In this document: in pieces, positions 6,316 through 13,449 of the stretch
Numbering within the stretch: the first letter of the stretch is position 1
How the letters are laid out: each line of letters starts with the position of its first letter
Assembly: GCA_937894465.1 (NCBI GenBank)
Contig: CALCRE010000276.1
Location: forward strand, 1 to 13,449
DNA length: 13,449 bases
Direction of reading: 5' to 3'
From: an uncultured Clostridia bacterium
GTDB lineage: Bacteria > Bacillota > Clostridia > JAAYHZ01
Program-made: the position numbers and the translations under genes
Notes under the pieces: model-generated
Told to the model about the DNA's origin: nothing
Database searches by the model: none
Seen by the model: the letters and a program-made list of their open reading frames with translations, nothing else

Positions 6316-8118
6316 TTAATACTCCAAACTCTTGTAATACTGATAGGTTTTTATGTTATCATCGTTCCAAAATTCAACCCAATCCTCCAAGCCGTTGGCA
6401 TATAGCTGTTCGATGTATGTAGACCATTCGGCATTTAGGTTTGCTATTTGGCCTTCGTTTACCTTTTTATTAAAATCATTTCGTACAGCGGTGATTTGGT
6501 CGTTTGTCGTATCGCGTAATTCTTTAAACGTATCAAATTGTTCCGCTGTCATGGTTGCCTCGTTATAGAACTTGTCAGGCCTGATCCACAGGTGATCATC
6601 AAAATATCCGCCGTGGTCTTCCCAGTAATCCACCCATTGCATCAAGAATGCATCAAATCCAAAATAGGTTGACAAGTCCTTGATAAAGTTAATATTACCG
6701 AACTGGCCGAATATCGGTGTACCTGTTCCAGCATATTTTGCAGGGATTTTATCCGCTGCCGTCAAGATGATAGGACTTTTTAACGGTTCTCCGTACCAAG
6801 TGTAATGTATGTTTTCGATTCCGAATTTGTACCTCAACCAATCTTCGCCGAAATAGGAATACTCAAGCATTTGGAATAATCGAATAAGCTTTTCATCAGA
6901 TAGGTTTCCTACGGTATAGTGTTCGCTCAACCAATTAAAAGGTGCATAGGGTACATACTTTCCCTTTTCACCCGGAGCAGGGGTGATGACGAAAGTAGCA
7001 TCCGGGTCGATGGAATTCAGTATGGAAGCGGGTGGGAAAAGTTCACCGTCTCCTCCATATCCTAATCCTAAAATCCTCGGTGCCCCTCTGGTTCTCATAA
7101 AACCGGTCTTACCGGTTGCCCATATTTCTTGTTCTACGGTTCCCGGATTACTTCTCATATAACCTTTTTCAACAATGTCCATTGAGAATTGCAAAGAATC
7201 TCTGTATGGTGTAAATGCATAAAAGGGGACATAGTCACCGGTTTCGGGATCTTTGTAGAAGTTATTTGCGTTTGCGCTGAATCCGAAGAACCAGGTGATA
7301 TCGGTGTAGTTCGTAGCGTATGTATCATCCACCCCATTTCCATCCAAGTCATCTTCCGTGAAGGCCCTGAATATTTCCAAAACATCGTCGATTGTAAATT
7401 TTGTTGTTGAGAAATAGAGCCTGTTATTAAAGCTTTCAGGCTTAATCACGCTTTCCATAGCAATTAAATTTTCCGGATCGTATCCTGCGCTTTGCAGCCA
7501 GTCCAATCGCCATAGAGCCACATTGAACGTATGATGGGCAAGAGGAGTATACATGGCAAACCCATAATATTCGTCCTGAATTCCTTCTGCTTGAAGATAG
7601 CTTAAACCTAGTGGGTCGTCCATCATCAACTTATAATAGCTCGGATAATATTGTTTTATCATATGAAGCGGTATGGTTCTTCCTAATCCGTTTTCAATTA
7701 AGTATCTACCTGAAATTCGATAATTTCCGTAGTCCGGAATATCGCCGGCTGCCAGCATCATGGCGACCTGTTCCTTGTTGATTGGATCGATGTTCCACAT
7801 TTGGATATCCACATTGAATTTTTCTTCCAACTCCAGCTCATCCCATCGACCTTCTTCATATAAGTGGGCGGTGTAATCTCCAACAAGCCAGTTGATGGTC
7901 ATTTTTTCTGCAAAAGGATTAGCCAATGTTGTTGTTTCGGCTTTTGTCGTCGTTTCCTGCTTCGTAGTTGTAGTTACCGCTGCTTTTGTTGTCCCGGAAG
8001 AAGAAATTTGTGATGAAGTTGTTGTCTCTTCGGGTTGTTGCCCTTCTGATTGTGTGCAGGCTGTAATGTTGAATAATAGTACTACAATCACGAATAGAAC
8101 CAATAATCTTTTTACCAT
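6316..8118 (-). CDS. Extracellular solute-binding lipoprotein, LplA/LipO-like, paralogue of the 610-2442 product
   Basis: This 600-residue lipoprotein is the second sugar-capturing protein of the block. It has a type II signal peptide (MVKRLLVLFVIVVLL, ITAC at 18-21), lipidation at Cys21, a Thr-rich tether (about 22-66), then NPFAEKMTINWL (67-78). It shares long stretches with the other binding protein: HLYEEGRWDE, FNV, WNI, MLAAGD, and an acidic loop (LDGNGVDD, 258-265). I chose the ATG at 8118 because AGGAGG lies 9 nt upstream. The frame extends to an ATG at 8154, but that adds charged residues before the signal peptide and has no ribosome site. The stop codon is 2 nt before the sialidase-like start, so the two are made together and probably serve the same substrate. 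Permease genes are absent here. Expression likely starts in the divergent region upstream. Confidence 0.88.
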   Translation of the reverse strand: MVKRLLVLFVIVVLLFNITACTQSEGQQPEETTTSSQISSSGTTKAAVTTTTKQETTTKAETTTLANPFAEKMTINWLVGDYTAHLYEEGRWDELELEEKFNVDIQMWNIDPINKEQVAMMLAAGDIPDYGNYRISGRYLIENGLGRTIPLHMIKQYYPSYYKLMMDDPLGLSYLQAEGIQDEYYGFAMYTPLAHHTFNVALWRLDWLQSAGYDPENLIAMESVIKPESFNNRLYFSTTKFTIDDVLEIFRAFTEDDLDGNGVDDTYATNYTDITWFFGFSANANNFYKDPETGDYVPFYAFTPYRDSLQFSMDIVEKGYMRSNPGTVEQEIWATGKTGFMRTRGAPRILGLGYGGDGELFPPASILNSIDPDATFVITPAPGEKGKYVPYAPFNWLSEHYTVGNLSDEKLIRLFQMLEYSYFGEDWLRYKFGIENIHYTWYGEPLKSPIILTAADKIPAKYAGTGTPIFGQFGNINFIKDLSTYFGFDAFLMQWVDYWEDHGGYFDDHLWIRPDKFYNEATMTAEQFDTFKELRDTTNDQITAVRNDFNKKVNEGQIANLNAEWSTYIEQLYANGLEDWVEFWNDDNIKTYQYYKSLEY

Positions 8119-8155
8119 CTTTGTTGTCCTCCTGACAAATAATATATTTATCATA

Positions 8156-8184
8156 ATTATATACCAAAACGTGGAAAAAAAGAA
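8156..8184 (-). promoter_or_regulatory. Possible promoter for the second solute-binding protein gene
   Basis: On the - strand a perfect TATAAT (8161-8156) lies about 38 nt upstream of the chosen ATG, with TG a few bases before it. The -35 region at 17 bp (TTCTTT) is poor. A weak core promoter of this kind would fit a gene that needs an activator, such as the nearby AraC protein, but that is inference. Confidence 0.4.
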
Positions 8185-8213
8185 ATCGATTCACTGAACA
8201 TAAAAGTTATTAA

Positions 8214-8242
8214 TTGATTTATCAAATAGCTGATGGTATAAT
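8214..8242 (+). promoter_or_regulatory. Near-consensus promoter of the VTC-DUF4956-CotH operon, with a small inverted repeat over the -35
   Basis: TTGATT (8214-8219), a 17-bp spacer and TATAAT (8237-8242) form a strong sigma-A promoter, with a TGG just before the -10. An inverted repeat TTGAT-TT-ATCAA (8214-8225) overlaps the -35 box and could be an operator, though five-base arms can arise by chance. Transcription from about 8249 would give a leader of roughly 130 nt before the chosen start at 8379. Confidence 0.65.
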
Positions 8243-8364
8243 TTACAACAATTAAAGAAACTTCAATACGATCATTAAATACAGAAATTTGGTTCCATTC
8301 AATAAAATTACTTTTGCTTATGTGTCAGGCAAGATCCGAAAAAAGGCATGGCAAGAGGTTAAAC

Positions 8365-8381
8365 GGGGGGGAATTGCTTTG
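8365..8381 (+). promoter_or_regulatory. Unusual G7 ribosome-binding site before a TTG start
   Basis: Seven consecutive Gs (8365-8371) lie 7 nt before an in-frame TTG (8379) that starts the VTC domain at its natural place. The neighbouring genes use AGGAG-type sites. The run decides the start here; it is weaker evidence than a canonical site, and slippage in the run could change expression. Confidence 0.4.
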
Positions 8382-9074
8382 CTTGTCGTATTACGGAATG
8401 AGAAAAAATACCTCATTTCGATTGCTGACTATTTTAAAAACAGCGCATATTTAGGTTGTTTCATCGCTGAGGATCCCCATAACGGATCTTCCGGCTATAG
8501 AGTACGAACTTTGTATTTTGATACTGCTTATGACACGGATCTTTTCGAAAAAGAATCCGGAGTGGAGCAAAGGCGAAAAGTTCGTCTTCGAATCTATGAT
8601 CCCGGAGTAGATTATGCATTTTTAGAAATGAAGCAAAAGCAAGGCTCTAACCAATTGAAGCGTTCCTTGAAAATATCAAGAGAGGATGCTGAGAAACTGA
8701 TCGATGGAAACTTTTCACCATTACTTTGCTACAAGGAAGAATTTTCAAAAGAAATGTACGGTTTCATGACTTATCGATGTTATCGCCCAAAAACCATTGT
8801 AGAGTATATACGTAAGGCGTACATCGCCAAAGAGAATAAAATTCGTATTACTTTTGATCGTGATATCAAATCCACAGAAAGTAATATGGATTTGTTTTCA
8901 CAAGAGTTGATCATGAATCCTGTGATGGATCCGTATAATGTTATCCTTGAAGTAAAATACAATGGCTTTTTATTAGACTATATCAAACAGATGTTAACAG
9001 GTATTGACAAAAGCGAGCTGTCTGTCAGCAAATATTATCTTGCGCGGCAACACGGTTGTCTGACGAGATTGTAA
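8379..9074 (+). CDS. VTC-domain protein (polyphosphate-polymerase-like)
   Basis: This product (231 residues from the TTG at 8379) is a stand-alone VTC domain, the fold that makes polyphosphate from ATP in the yeast vacuolar transporter chaperone complex. The basic tunnel motifs appear in order: RNEKKYLI (6-13), YRVRTLYFDT (40-49), KVRLRIYD (67-74), EMKQK (83-87), IVEYIRKAY (140-148), IRITFD (155-160), ILEVKYNG (189-196) and SKYYLARQ (217-224). The alternating Arg/Lys and Glu residues are those expected for phosphate-chain and metal binding. There is no membrane segment, so it should sit at the inner face of the membrane, probably with the DUF4956 protein encoded 16 nt downstream. The frame is open from a TTG at 8289, but those 30 extra residues lack family similarity and a ribosome site. 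Whether it makes polyphosphate or transfers phosphate to another polymer is unknown. Confidence 0.85.
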   Translation: MLVVLRNEKKYLISIADYFKNSAYLGCFIAEDPHNGSSGYRVRTLYFDTAYDTDLFEKESGVEQRRKVRLRIYDPGVDYAFLEMKQKQGSNQLKRSLKISREDAEKLIDGNFSPLLCYKEEFSKEMYGFMTYRCYRPKTIVEYIRKAYIAKENKIRITFDRDIKSTESNMDLFSQELIMNPVMDPYNVILEVKYNGFLLDYIKQMLTGIDKSELSVSKYYLARQHGCLTRL

Positions 9075-9090
9075 ATAGGAGAAGCACATT

Positions 9091-9768
9091 ATGAGACAAG
9101 AACTATATCAGATACTTGTGAATCAAGAAATGATTTCATGGCAGACCATTATCGTTCAGATACTCATGTCTGCTGTGTTAGGCGCAGTGATCTACATATC
9201 CTACCACATATCACATAAAGGCACCATCTACAGTAAGAAATTTAATGTCAGTCTTGTCCTTTTAACCTTATTGACCGGTATGGTCATGACGGTGATCGGA
9301 AGTAACATCGCACTGTCTTTAGGTATGGTGGGTGCACTGTCCATTGTCCGTTTTCGTACGGCAATCAAGGATTCGAGGGACACTGTATATATTTTTTGGG
9401 CTATTGTTGCAGGAATCTGTTGCGGTGTGGGAAGCTACCTGGTCGCAGCCATCGGAACCGCAGTTGTGTTTTTGGTCTTATTGTTCTTCGGAAATATTAA
9501 GAACGATAATCGCATGCTTCTGATCATTCGTGGAGACCGGAGTGTGGAACAAAAAATCATGGCGACGGTTTTTAAACTGTTCTATAGAAAAGCTGTGATG
9601 CGGGTTAAAAATACCACAGATCATTCGGTTGAATTCATATATGAAATCTCCAACAAAATGCTTTCAGAAGCCGATCAGAAGGAAGTTAGCGTCACAGATT
9701 CCCTTTATGCCATTGGCAATATTGAGTATGTAAATATTGTCATGCAAAATGATGAGATTTCAAATTGA
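9091..9768 (+). CDS. DUF4956 multi-span membrane protein
   Basis: This 225-residue protein begins with a short cytoplasmic or surface end, then hydrophobic segments at about 19-40, 53-71 and 101-134. The signature SLGMVGALSIVRFRTAIKD (76-94) followed by RDTVYIFWAI (96-105) is characteristic of DUF4956. A soluble C-terminal domain (about 138-225) is mixed alpha/beta. Proteins of this family are known mainly as neighbours of VTC-domain and CotH genes; their function is not established. An attractive reading is that it gives the soluble VTC protein a membrane partner or channel, as the membrane part of the yeast VTC complex does, but that is inference. AGGAG stands 8-9 nt before the ATG. It is 16 nt after the VTC gene and 18 nt before the CotH gene, so all share one transcript. 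Confidence 0.88.
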   Translation: MRQELYQILVNQEMISWQTIIVQILMSAVLGAVIYISYHISHKGTIYSKKFNVSLVLLTLLTGMVMTVIGSNIALSLGMVGALSIVRFRTAIKDSRDTVYIFWAIVAGICCGVGSYLVAAIGTAVVFLVLLFFGNIKNDNRMLLIIRGDRSVEQKIMATVFKLFYRKAVMRVKNTTDHSVEFIYEISNKMLSEADQKEVSVTDSLYAIGNIEYVNIVMQNDEISN

Positions 9769-9786
9769 CTTTTTAGGAGAATTAGA

Positions 9787-11259
9787 GTGAGATATCGATT
9801 CATCGGGTTGATCAGTTGCATATTTGTTTTGTTGCTCGCCTATTCCGCGACGATATTGACCGGAAATGACAAGGATCGTGTACATCAGCATCAAGAGGCT
9901 TTAAAACCTTCCTGCAGTCATGATGACGATGCCTTTTGCAGTCATCTTCCTCTTGTGCAAATCAATACAGGGGGTGCTGTAATTCCCGGAAAACCCATAT
10001 ATGATGAAAGCGGGAGAAGAACCGGTGGGTTCGTCCTTTCGGAAGACGGCACTGACAGCATTCGCGGAACCATCGATATCATCGATCATCAAGATACAAG
10101 AAACCATTTTGGAGATACACCTGTGTTGACTTCGCTCATGGAGATCCGAATACGGGGAAACAGTTCAAGAGACTTTGATAAGAGCAGTTATCGAATCGAT
10201 ATGATTCATGAAGACGGATCGAACAACTCACAGGCAGTCATGGGTATGGATGCCCATCATGAGTGGATTCTGTACGGACCATACCTGGACAAGACACTGA
10301 TAAGAAACTACATGTGGTATAACATTGCCGGTGAAATCATGGACTATGCACCGAATGTACGCTTTTGTGAAGTTTCCATAAACGGGGAGTATAGGGGGTT
10401 GTATGTCATGATGGAGAGCATTACAGCCGGAGATGACGGGGCAAGGTTGAATCTTACGGTGAACCGTGATAACAACACCTTTGCCGGGTATTTGTTACGA
10501 TTAGACCGTAATTTCGATGAACCGGAGAAGAACCTTACGAACTTTACTGCCTACACCTTACGAACAAAGCATACGGTGGAAGTGGTTTATCCGGGTAGAA
10601 AGAATTTTACCAATCAGATCAGGCATTCCATCCAACGAGACTTTTCTGATTTCGAGAAAGCACTGTATTCTTATGACTACAATGACAAGAAGCATGGATA
10701 TGACAGTTATATCGACTATATGTCATTCGTTGATTATTTTCTGATCAATGAAATTACTTGCAACTATGATGCAGGTTGGATGTCCACCTATATGTACAAG
10801 GATTTGAACGGATTATATAAAATGTGTATTTGGGATTTTAATTCGGCATGTAATAATTATCAACATGGGATGGAGATCGATGGTTTTCAAATGCAAGATA
10901 CATTGTGGTATTTTATGTTGATCAAGGATGTAGATTTTACAGACCAAATCATCCGCAGATATAAGGCATTGCGGAAAACCTATTTCAGTGATGAATATCT
11001 GTACGGATATATTGAAGATGTGATTTCTTACCTAGGAGAGAGTATTGAACGGAACTACGATATATGGGGATATTCTTTCGAAGAGGAATATGATTTTTTG
11101 ATACCTTCGGAAAGAAATCCTCGGAACTATGAAGATGCCATATCACAATTGAAGGAATTTTTGGCTTACAGGATCGAATGGATGGATAATAATATAGAAG
11201 CGTTGAGGCAATACTCGGCTCACTCAAAAGTGAAGAAATTTGATATTGACGTAAACTGA
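9787..11259 (+). CDS. CotH kinase family protein, membrane-anchored
   Basis: This 490-residue protein starts with an uncleaved anchor or signal peptide (hydrophobic 6-24) and would face the outside. The CotH domain (about 115-360) shows RIRGNSSRDFDKSSYRID (121-138), the stretch starting LIRNYMWYNIAGEIMD (171-186), CEVSINGEYRGLYVMME (194-210), GYLLRLDRN (234-242), FLINEITCNYDAG (318-330) and YKMCIWDFNSACNNY (344-358). CotH of Bacillus is an atypical kinase that phosphorylates a spore-coat protein; relatives are common on cell surfaces of Clostridia, where targets are unknown. Lys132 and Asp350 are the likely nucleotide and metal contacts. In most relatives the last motif reads WDFD; here it is WDFN, a change at or next to a metal ligand. 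The start is GTG with AGGAGA 7 nt upstream. It lies between DUF4956 and the TIM-barrel gene in one operon. Confidence 0.9.
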   Translation: MRYRFIGLISCIFVLLLAYSATILTGNDKDRVHQHQEALKPSCSHDDDAFCSHLPLVQINTGGAVIPGKPIYDESGRRTGGFVLSEDGTDSIRGTIDIIDHQDTRNHFGDTPVLTSLMEIRIRGNSSRDFDKSSYRIDMIHEDGSNNSQAVMGMDAHHEWILYGPYLDKTLIRNYMWYNIAGEIMDYAPNVRFCEVSINGEYRGLYVMMESITAGDDGARLNLTVNRDNNTFAGYLLRLDRNFDEPEKNLTNFTAYTLRTKHTVEVVYPGRKNFTNQIRHSIQRDFSDFEKALYSYDYNDKKHGYDSYIDYMSFVDYFLINEITCNYDAGWMSTYMYKDLNGLYKMCIWDFNSACNNYQHGMEIDGFQMQDTLWYFMLIKDVDFTDQIIRRYKALRKTYFSDEYLYGYIEDVISYLGESIERNYDIWGYSFEEEYDFLIPSERNPRNYEDAISQLKEFLAYRIEWMDNNIEALRQYSAHSKVKKFDIDVN

Positions 11260-11270
11260 CGGGAAGGACT

Positions 11271-13448
11271 ATGAAAAAATTTATCATTGTCGTAGCGGTG
11301 GTTGTAACTTTAGTGATTGTATCGGATTTTTTGTATTACCATAAAGGATGGTATATCGATTTTCATCCGGATCAAGAGGTGACAACTGTTACGAAAACGG
11401 ACGAAAACAATATATATTTAAAAGCGGAATCCGGTTATGAAGCCTTTGAGATTCGTGGGGTCAATTTAGGTTCCGGAATACCTGGCAAATGGGCTACGGA
11501 CTTTGCCATAGACAAGGATACCTATTTGCGTTGGTTTTCATGGATGAAAGAGATGGGATTAAATACTGTTCGAGTCTATACCATCCAATCCGAAGATTTC
11601 TATAAAGCTTTTTATGAATTCAACAGCCAAAATGAGGACCCTTTATACATGCTACAAGGTGTGTGGGTAAACGACTACATACAAAATTCCCATAGAGATG
11701 CTTTCGTACAGGAGTTTTACGGTGATTTTTTAGAGCATTGTAAGATTGCCGTGGATGTGATCCACGGCAACAGAAAGATTGTACAAGGCGGTATACATAG
11801 TGCAGGGTATGGTACATACAAAACCGACGTTTCACAATGGGTGATCGGATATATTCTCGGGGTGGAATGGGAGGATGTCACCGTAGCTTACACCAATGAA
11901 AAATATACCGGTGTGGAAGGCTATACATCCTATCAAGGAACATACATGTTTACCACGGAAGATGCATCACCTTTCGAGGTGATGCTGGCTTCTGTAGGGG
12001 ATCAAGTGATTGAATATGAATCAACCCGTTACAAAAAACAAAGATTGATTGCATTTTCAAACTGGCCTACCACGGATCCTTTTATCTATCCTACAGATTT
12101 ATCGGACTTTTTCATGAAGTGTGCACAGGTGGATGTTGAGCATATCAAAACAACGGATCGCTTTCTATCCGGGCATTTTGCCTCCTATCATGTGTACCCT
12201 TATTATCCGGACTATTTAAGCCATATAAAAGATTGGTCCCCCTTTTTACCGGAAGGAAAGACTGCGTATACGGAAAACGGGGTGTTGAACACCTATAAAG
12301 CGTATCTTCATATGCTGACGGCACATCACGACATACCGGTGGTGATTTCTGAATACGGGGTTTCCACAGGCAGGGGAATGGCGCAACGGGATATGAATAC
12401 GAGTAGAAACCAAGGGTATATGTCGGAGGTTGAACAAGGAAATGCCCTGATTGAATGCTATGAAGACATATTGGATGCCGGCGGTGCGGGAAGTTGCTTG
12501 TTCACCTGGCAGGATGAGTGGTTCAAGCGGACATGGAATACCATGTATGCGGTGGATCTTAAAAGAACGCCTTTTTGGTCTGATTATCAAACCAATGAAC
12601 AGTATTTCGGCTTATTGTCATTTGACCCCGGTGAGAAAACATCTGTCAGCTATGTGGATGGAGACCTTTCGGAGTGGACAGATGGGGATAAAGTTCTAGA
12701 TCAAGAAGGAATGTCGGTACACATGAAATATGATGAAAAGTTTGTATATTTTCTTGTTTACAAAGAAAACCTGAAGTTCGGGGAAGAAGTTCTGTATATA
12801 CCCATTGATACAACACCGAAAAGTGGCAGCAGCTACTGTAGAAATGAAGGCATATTATTCGATCGTGCCGTTGATTTCCTTATTGTCATCAATGGAAAAA
12901 ACAACAGTCGTATCATGGTTCAAGAAAGGTACGAGTCATTGCGTTCCACCTATTCAGAGAATATAGATGACTATAATACATATGTGACGGGGAACGTTCC
13001 TTTTGTGGATTCACCTTTGTTTGTCAATATCAATATGATTCTACAAATGGCAACCCCCCTTCTATACGGGGACCTGACAGTCTCGGCTGAAACGTATGAA
13101 ACCGGATTGCTGGCCTATGGTAACGCCAATCCGGACAGTGTAGACTTTCATTCCCTTGCTGATTTTATATGCACCGGTGACTACGTGGAATTGAAGCTTC
13201 CCTGGCAAATTTTAAACTTTGCCGACCCATCCAAAATGCAAATCCATGATGACTATTATGCCGGTAACTACGGTGTTGAACATATCGTTATTCAGCAAAT
13301 GTATATAGGATTAGGAACCGGGGGCGCCGGGGGAAGAATAGGCTTGAAACCTTTTAAGTTGGTAAGTTGGAATAATCGTGTCACATATCACGAAAGACTC
13401 AAGTCTTCTTACCGGATTTTAAAGGATTATTGGACGGACAATGATTGA
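11271..13448 (+). CDS. Membrane-anchored clan-A-like glycosidase with C-terminal CBM9/DOMON-like domain
   Basis: This 725-residue protein has an N-terminal membrane anchor (4-22). A TIM barrel follows (about 55-445): FEIRGVNLGSGIPGKW (59-74), MGLNTVRVYTI (95-105), GVWVNDYIQ (130-138), WVIGYILGVEWE (190-201), PVVISEYGVSTGRG (356-369) and SCLFTWQDEW (408-417). The pattern fits clan A glycosidases, with Glu199 as the probable acid/base and Glu361 as the nucleophile. The Asn usually before the acid/base is Val here, so the family is unusual and hydrolysis is not certain. From about 460, YVDGDLSEW opens a beta-sandwich like CBM9/DOMON sugar-binding domains, extending to the end. GGAAGG precedes the ATG, and the gene starts 11 nt after CotH. 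The stop codon ends one base before the window edge, so nothing downstream can be judged. It probably trims or remodels an envelope glycan made or modified by this operon. Confidence 0.75.
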   Translation: MKKFIIVVAVVVTLVIVSDFLYYHKGWYIDFHPDQEVTTVTKTDENNIYLKAESGYEAFEIRGVNLGSGIPGKWATDFAIDKDTYLRWFSWMKEMGLNTVRVYTIQSEDFYKAFYEFNSQNEDPLYMLQGVWVNDYIQNSHRDAFVQEFYGDFLEHCKIAVDVIHGNRKIVQGGIHSAGYGTYKTDVSQWVIGYILGVEWEDVTVAYTNEKYTGVEGYTSYQGTYMFTTEDASPFEVMLASVGDQVIEYESTRYKKQRLIAFSNWPTTDPFIYPTDLSDFFMKCAQVDVEHIKTTDRFLSGHFASYHVYPYYPDYLSHIKDWSPFLPEGKTAYTENGVLNTYKAYLHMLTAHHDIPVVISEYGVSTGRGMAQRDMNTSRNQGYMSEVEQGNALIECYEDILDAGGAGSCLFTWQDEWFKRTWNTMYAVDLKRTPFWSDYQTNEQYFGLLSFDPGEKTSVSYVDGDLSEWTDGDKVLDQEGMSVHMKYDEKFVYFLVYKENLKFGEEVLYIPIDTTPKSGSSYCRNEGILFDRAVDFLIVINGKNNSRIMVQERYESLRSTYSENIDDYNTYVTGNVPFVDSPLFVNINMILQMATPLLYGDLTVSAETYETGLLAYGNANPDSVDFHSLADFICTGDYVELKLPWQILNFADPSKMQIHDDYYAGNYGVEHIVIQQMYIGLGTGGAGGRIGLKPFKLVSWNNRVTYHERLKSSYRILKDYWTDND

Positions 13449-13449
13449 G

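Noticed and set aside
8119..8154. A longer N-terminus for the second binding protein
   Set aside because: The ATG at 8154 has no ribosome site and would put charged residues before the signal peptide; the ATG at 8118 has AGGAGG in front.
7892..8197. A 101-codon + strand open frame with a Val-rich product
   Set aside because: It is the complement of the Thr-rich tether and signal peptide of the second binding protein; its composition follows from reading ACN codons backwards.
8289..8378. A 30-residue N-terminal extension of the VTC protein
   Set aside because: The TTG at 8289 has no ribosome site, and the added residues do not resemble the start of VTC domains. It cannot be fully excluded.
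1..13449. CRISPR arrays, tRNA or rRNA genes, insertion sequences and attachment sites
   Set aside because: No regularly spaced repeats, cloverleaf-like segments, transposase or integrase frames, or flanking terminal repeats were seen on either strand.

Overview
The window reads as chromosomal DNA of a low-to-moderate-GC Gram-positive bacterium, most likely of the class Clostridia. This rests on strong AGGAGG-type ribosome sites, Thr-rich lipoprotein linkers on LplA-type solute-binding proteins, a YwbE protein, an AraC regulator beside carbohydrate genes, and a VTC/DUF4956/CotH gene set. No RNA genes, insertion sequences, phage genes or CRISPR arrays were seen.

Left edge (1-563): the 3' end of a chromate-transporter-family gene on the + strand meets ywbE on the - strand. 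The two stop codons overlap. A hairpin terminator follows.

Minus-strand carbohydrate block (610-8118). In transcription order it holds a solute-binding lipoprotein (8118-6316), a sialidase-like Asp-box beta-propeller (6313-5270, 2-nt gap), a terminator, an AraC regulator with its own strong promoter (5092-4193), a glycoside-hydrolase-like TIM-barrel protein (4168-2573, 24-nt gap), and a second solute-binding lipoprotein paralogous to the first (2442-610). The likely logic is capture of a glycan or glycoside by the two lipoproteins, import by permeases encoded elsewhere, processing by the two enzymes that lack signal peptides, and control by the AraC protein. The substrate cannot be read from the sequence.

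Divergent intergenic region (8119-8378): it carries a near-consensus + strand promoter and a weaker - strand promoter.

Plus-strand operon (8379-13448): four tightly packed genes (gaps 16, 18 and 11 nt) encode a VTC-type polyphosphate-polymerase-like protein, a DUF4956 multi-span membrane protein, a membrane-anchored CotH-kinase-family protein, and a membrane-anchored clan-A-like TIM-barrel protein with a C-terminal CBM9/DOMON-like domain. The last gene ends one base before the window edge, so the operon may continue. The combination suggests a cell-envelope module joining phosphate-polymer or phosphotransfer chemistry to an extracellular glycan. It is the best candidate here for an under-described system.
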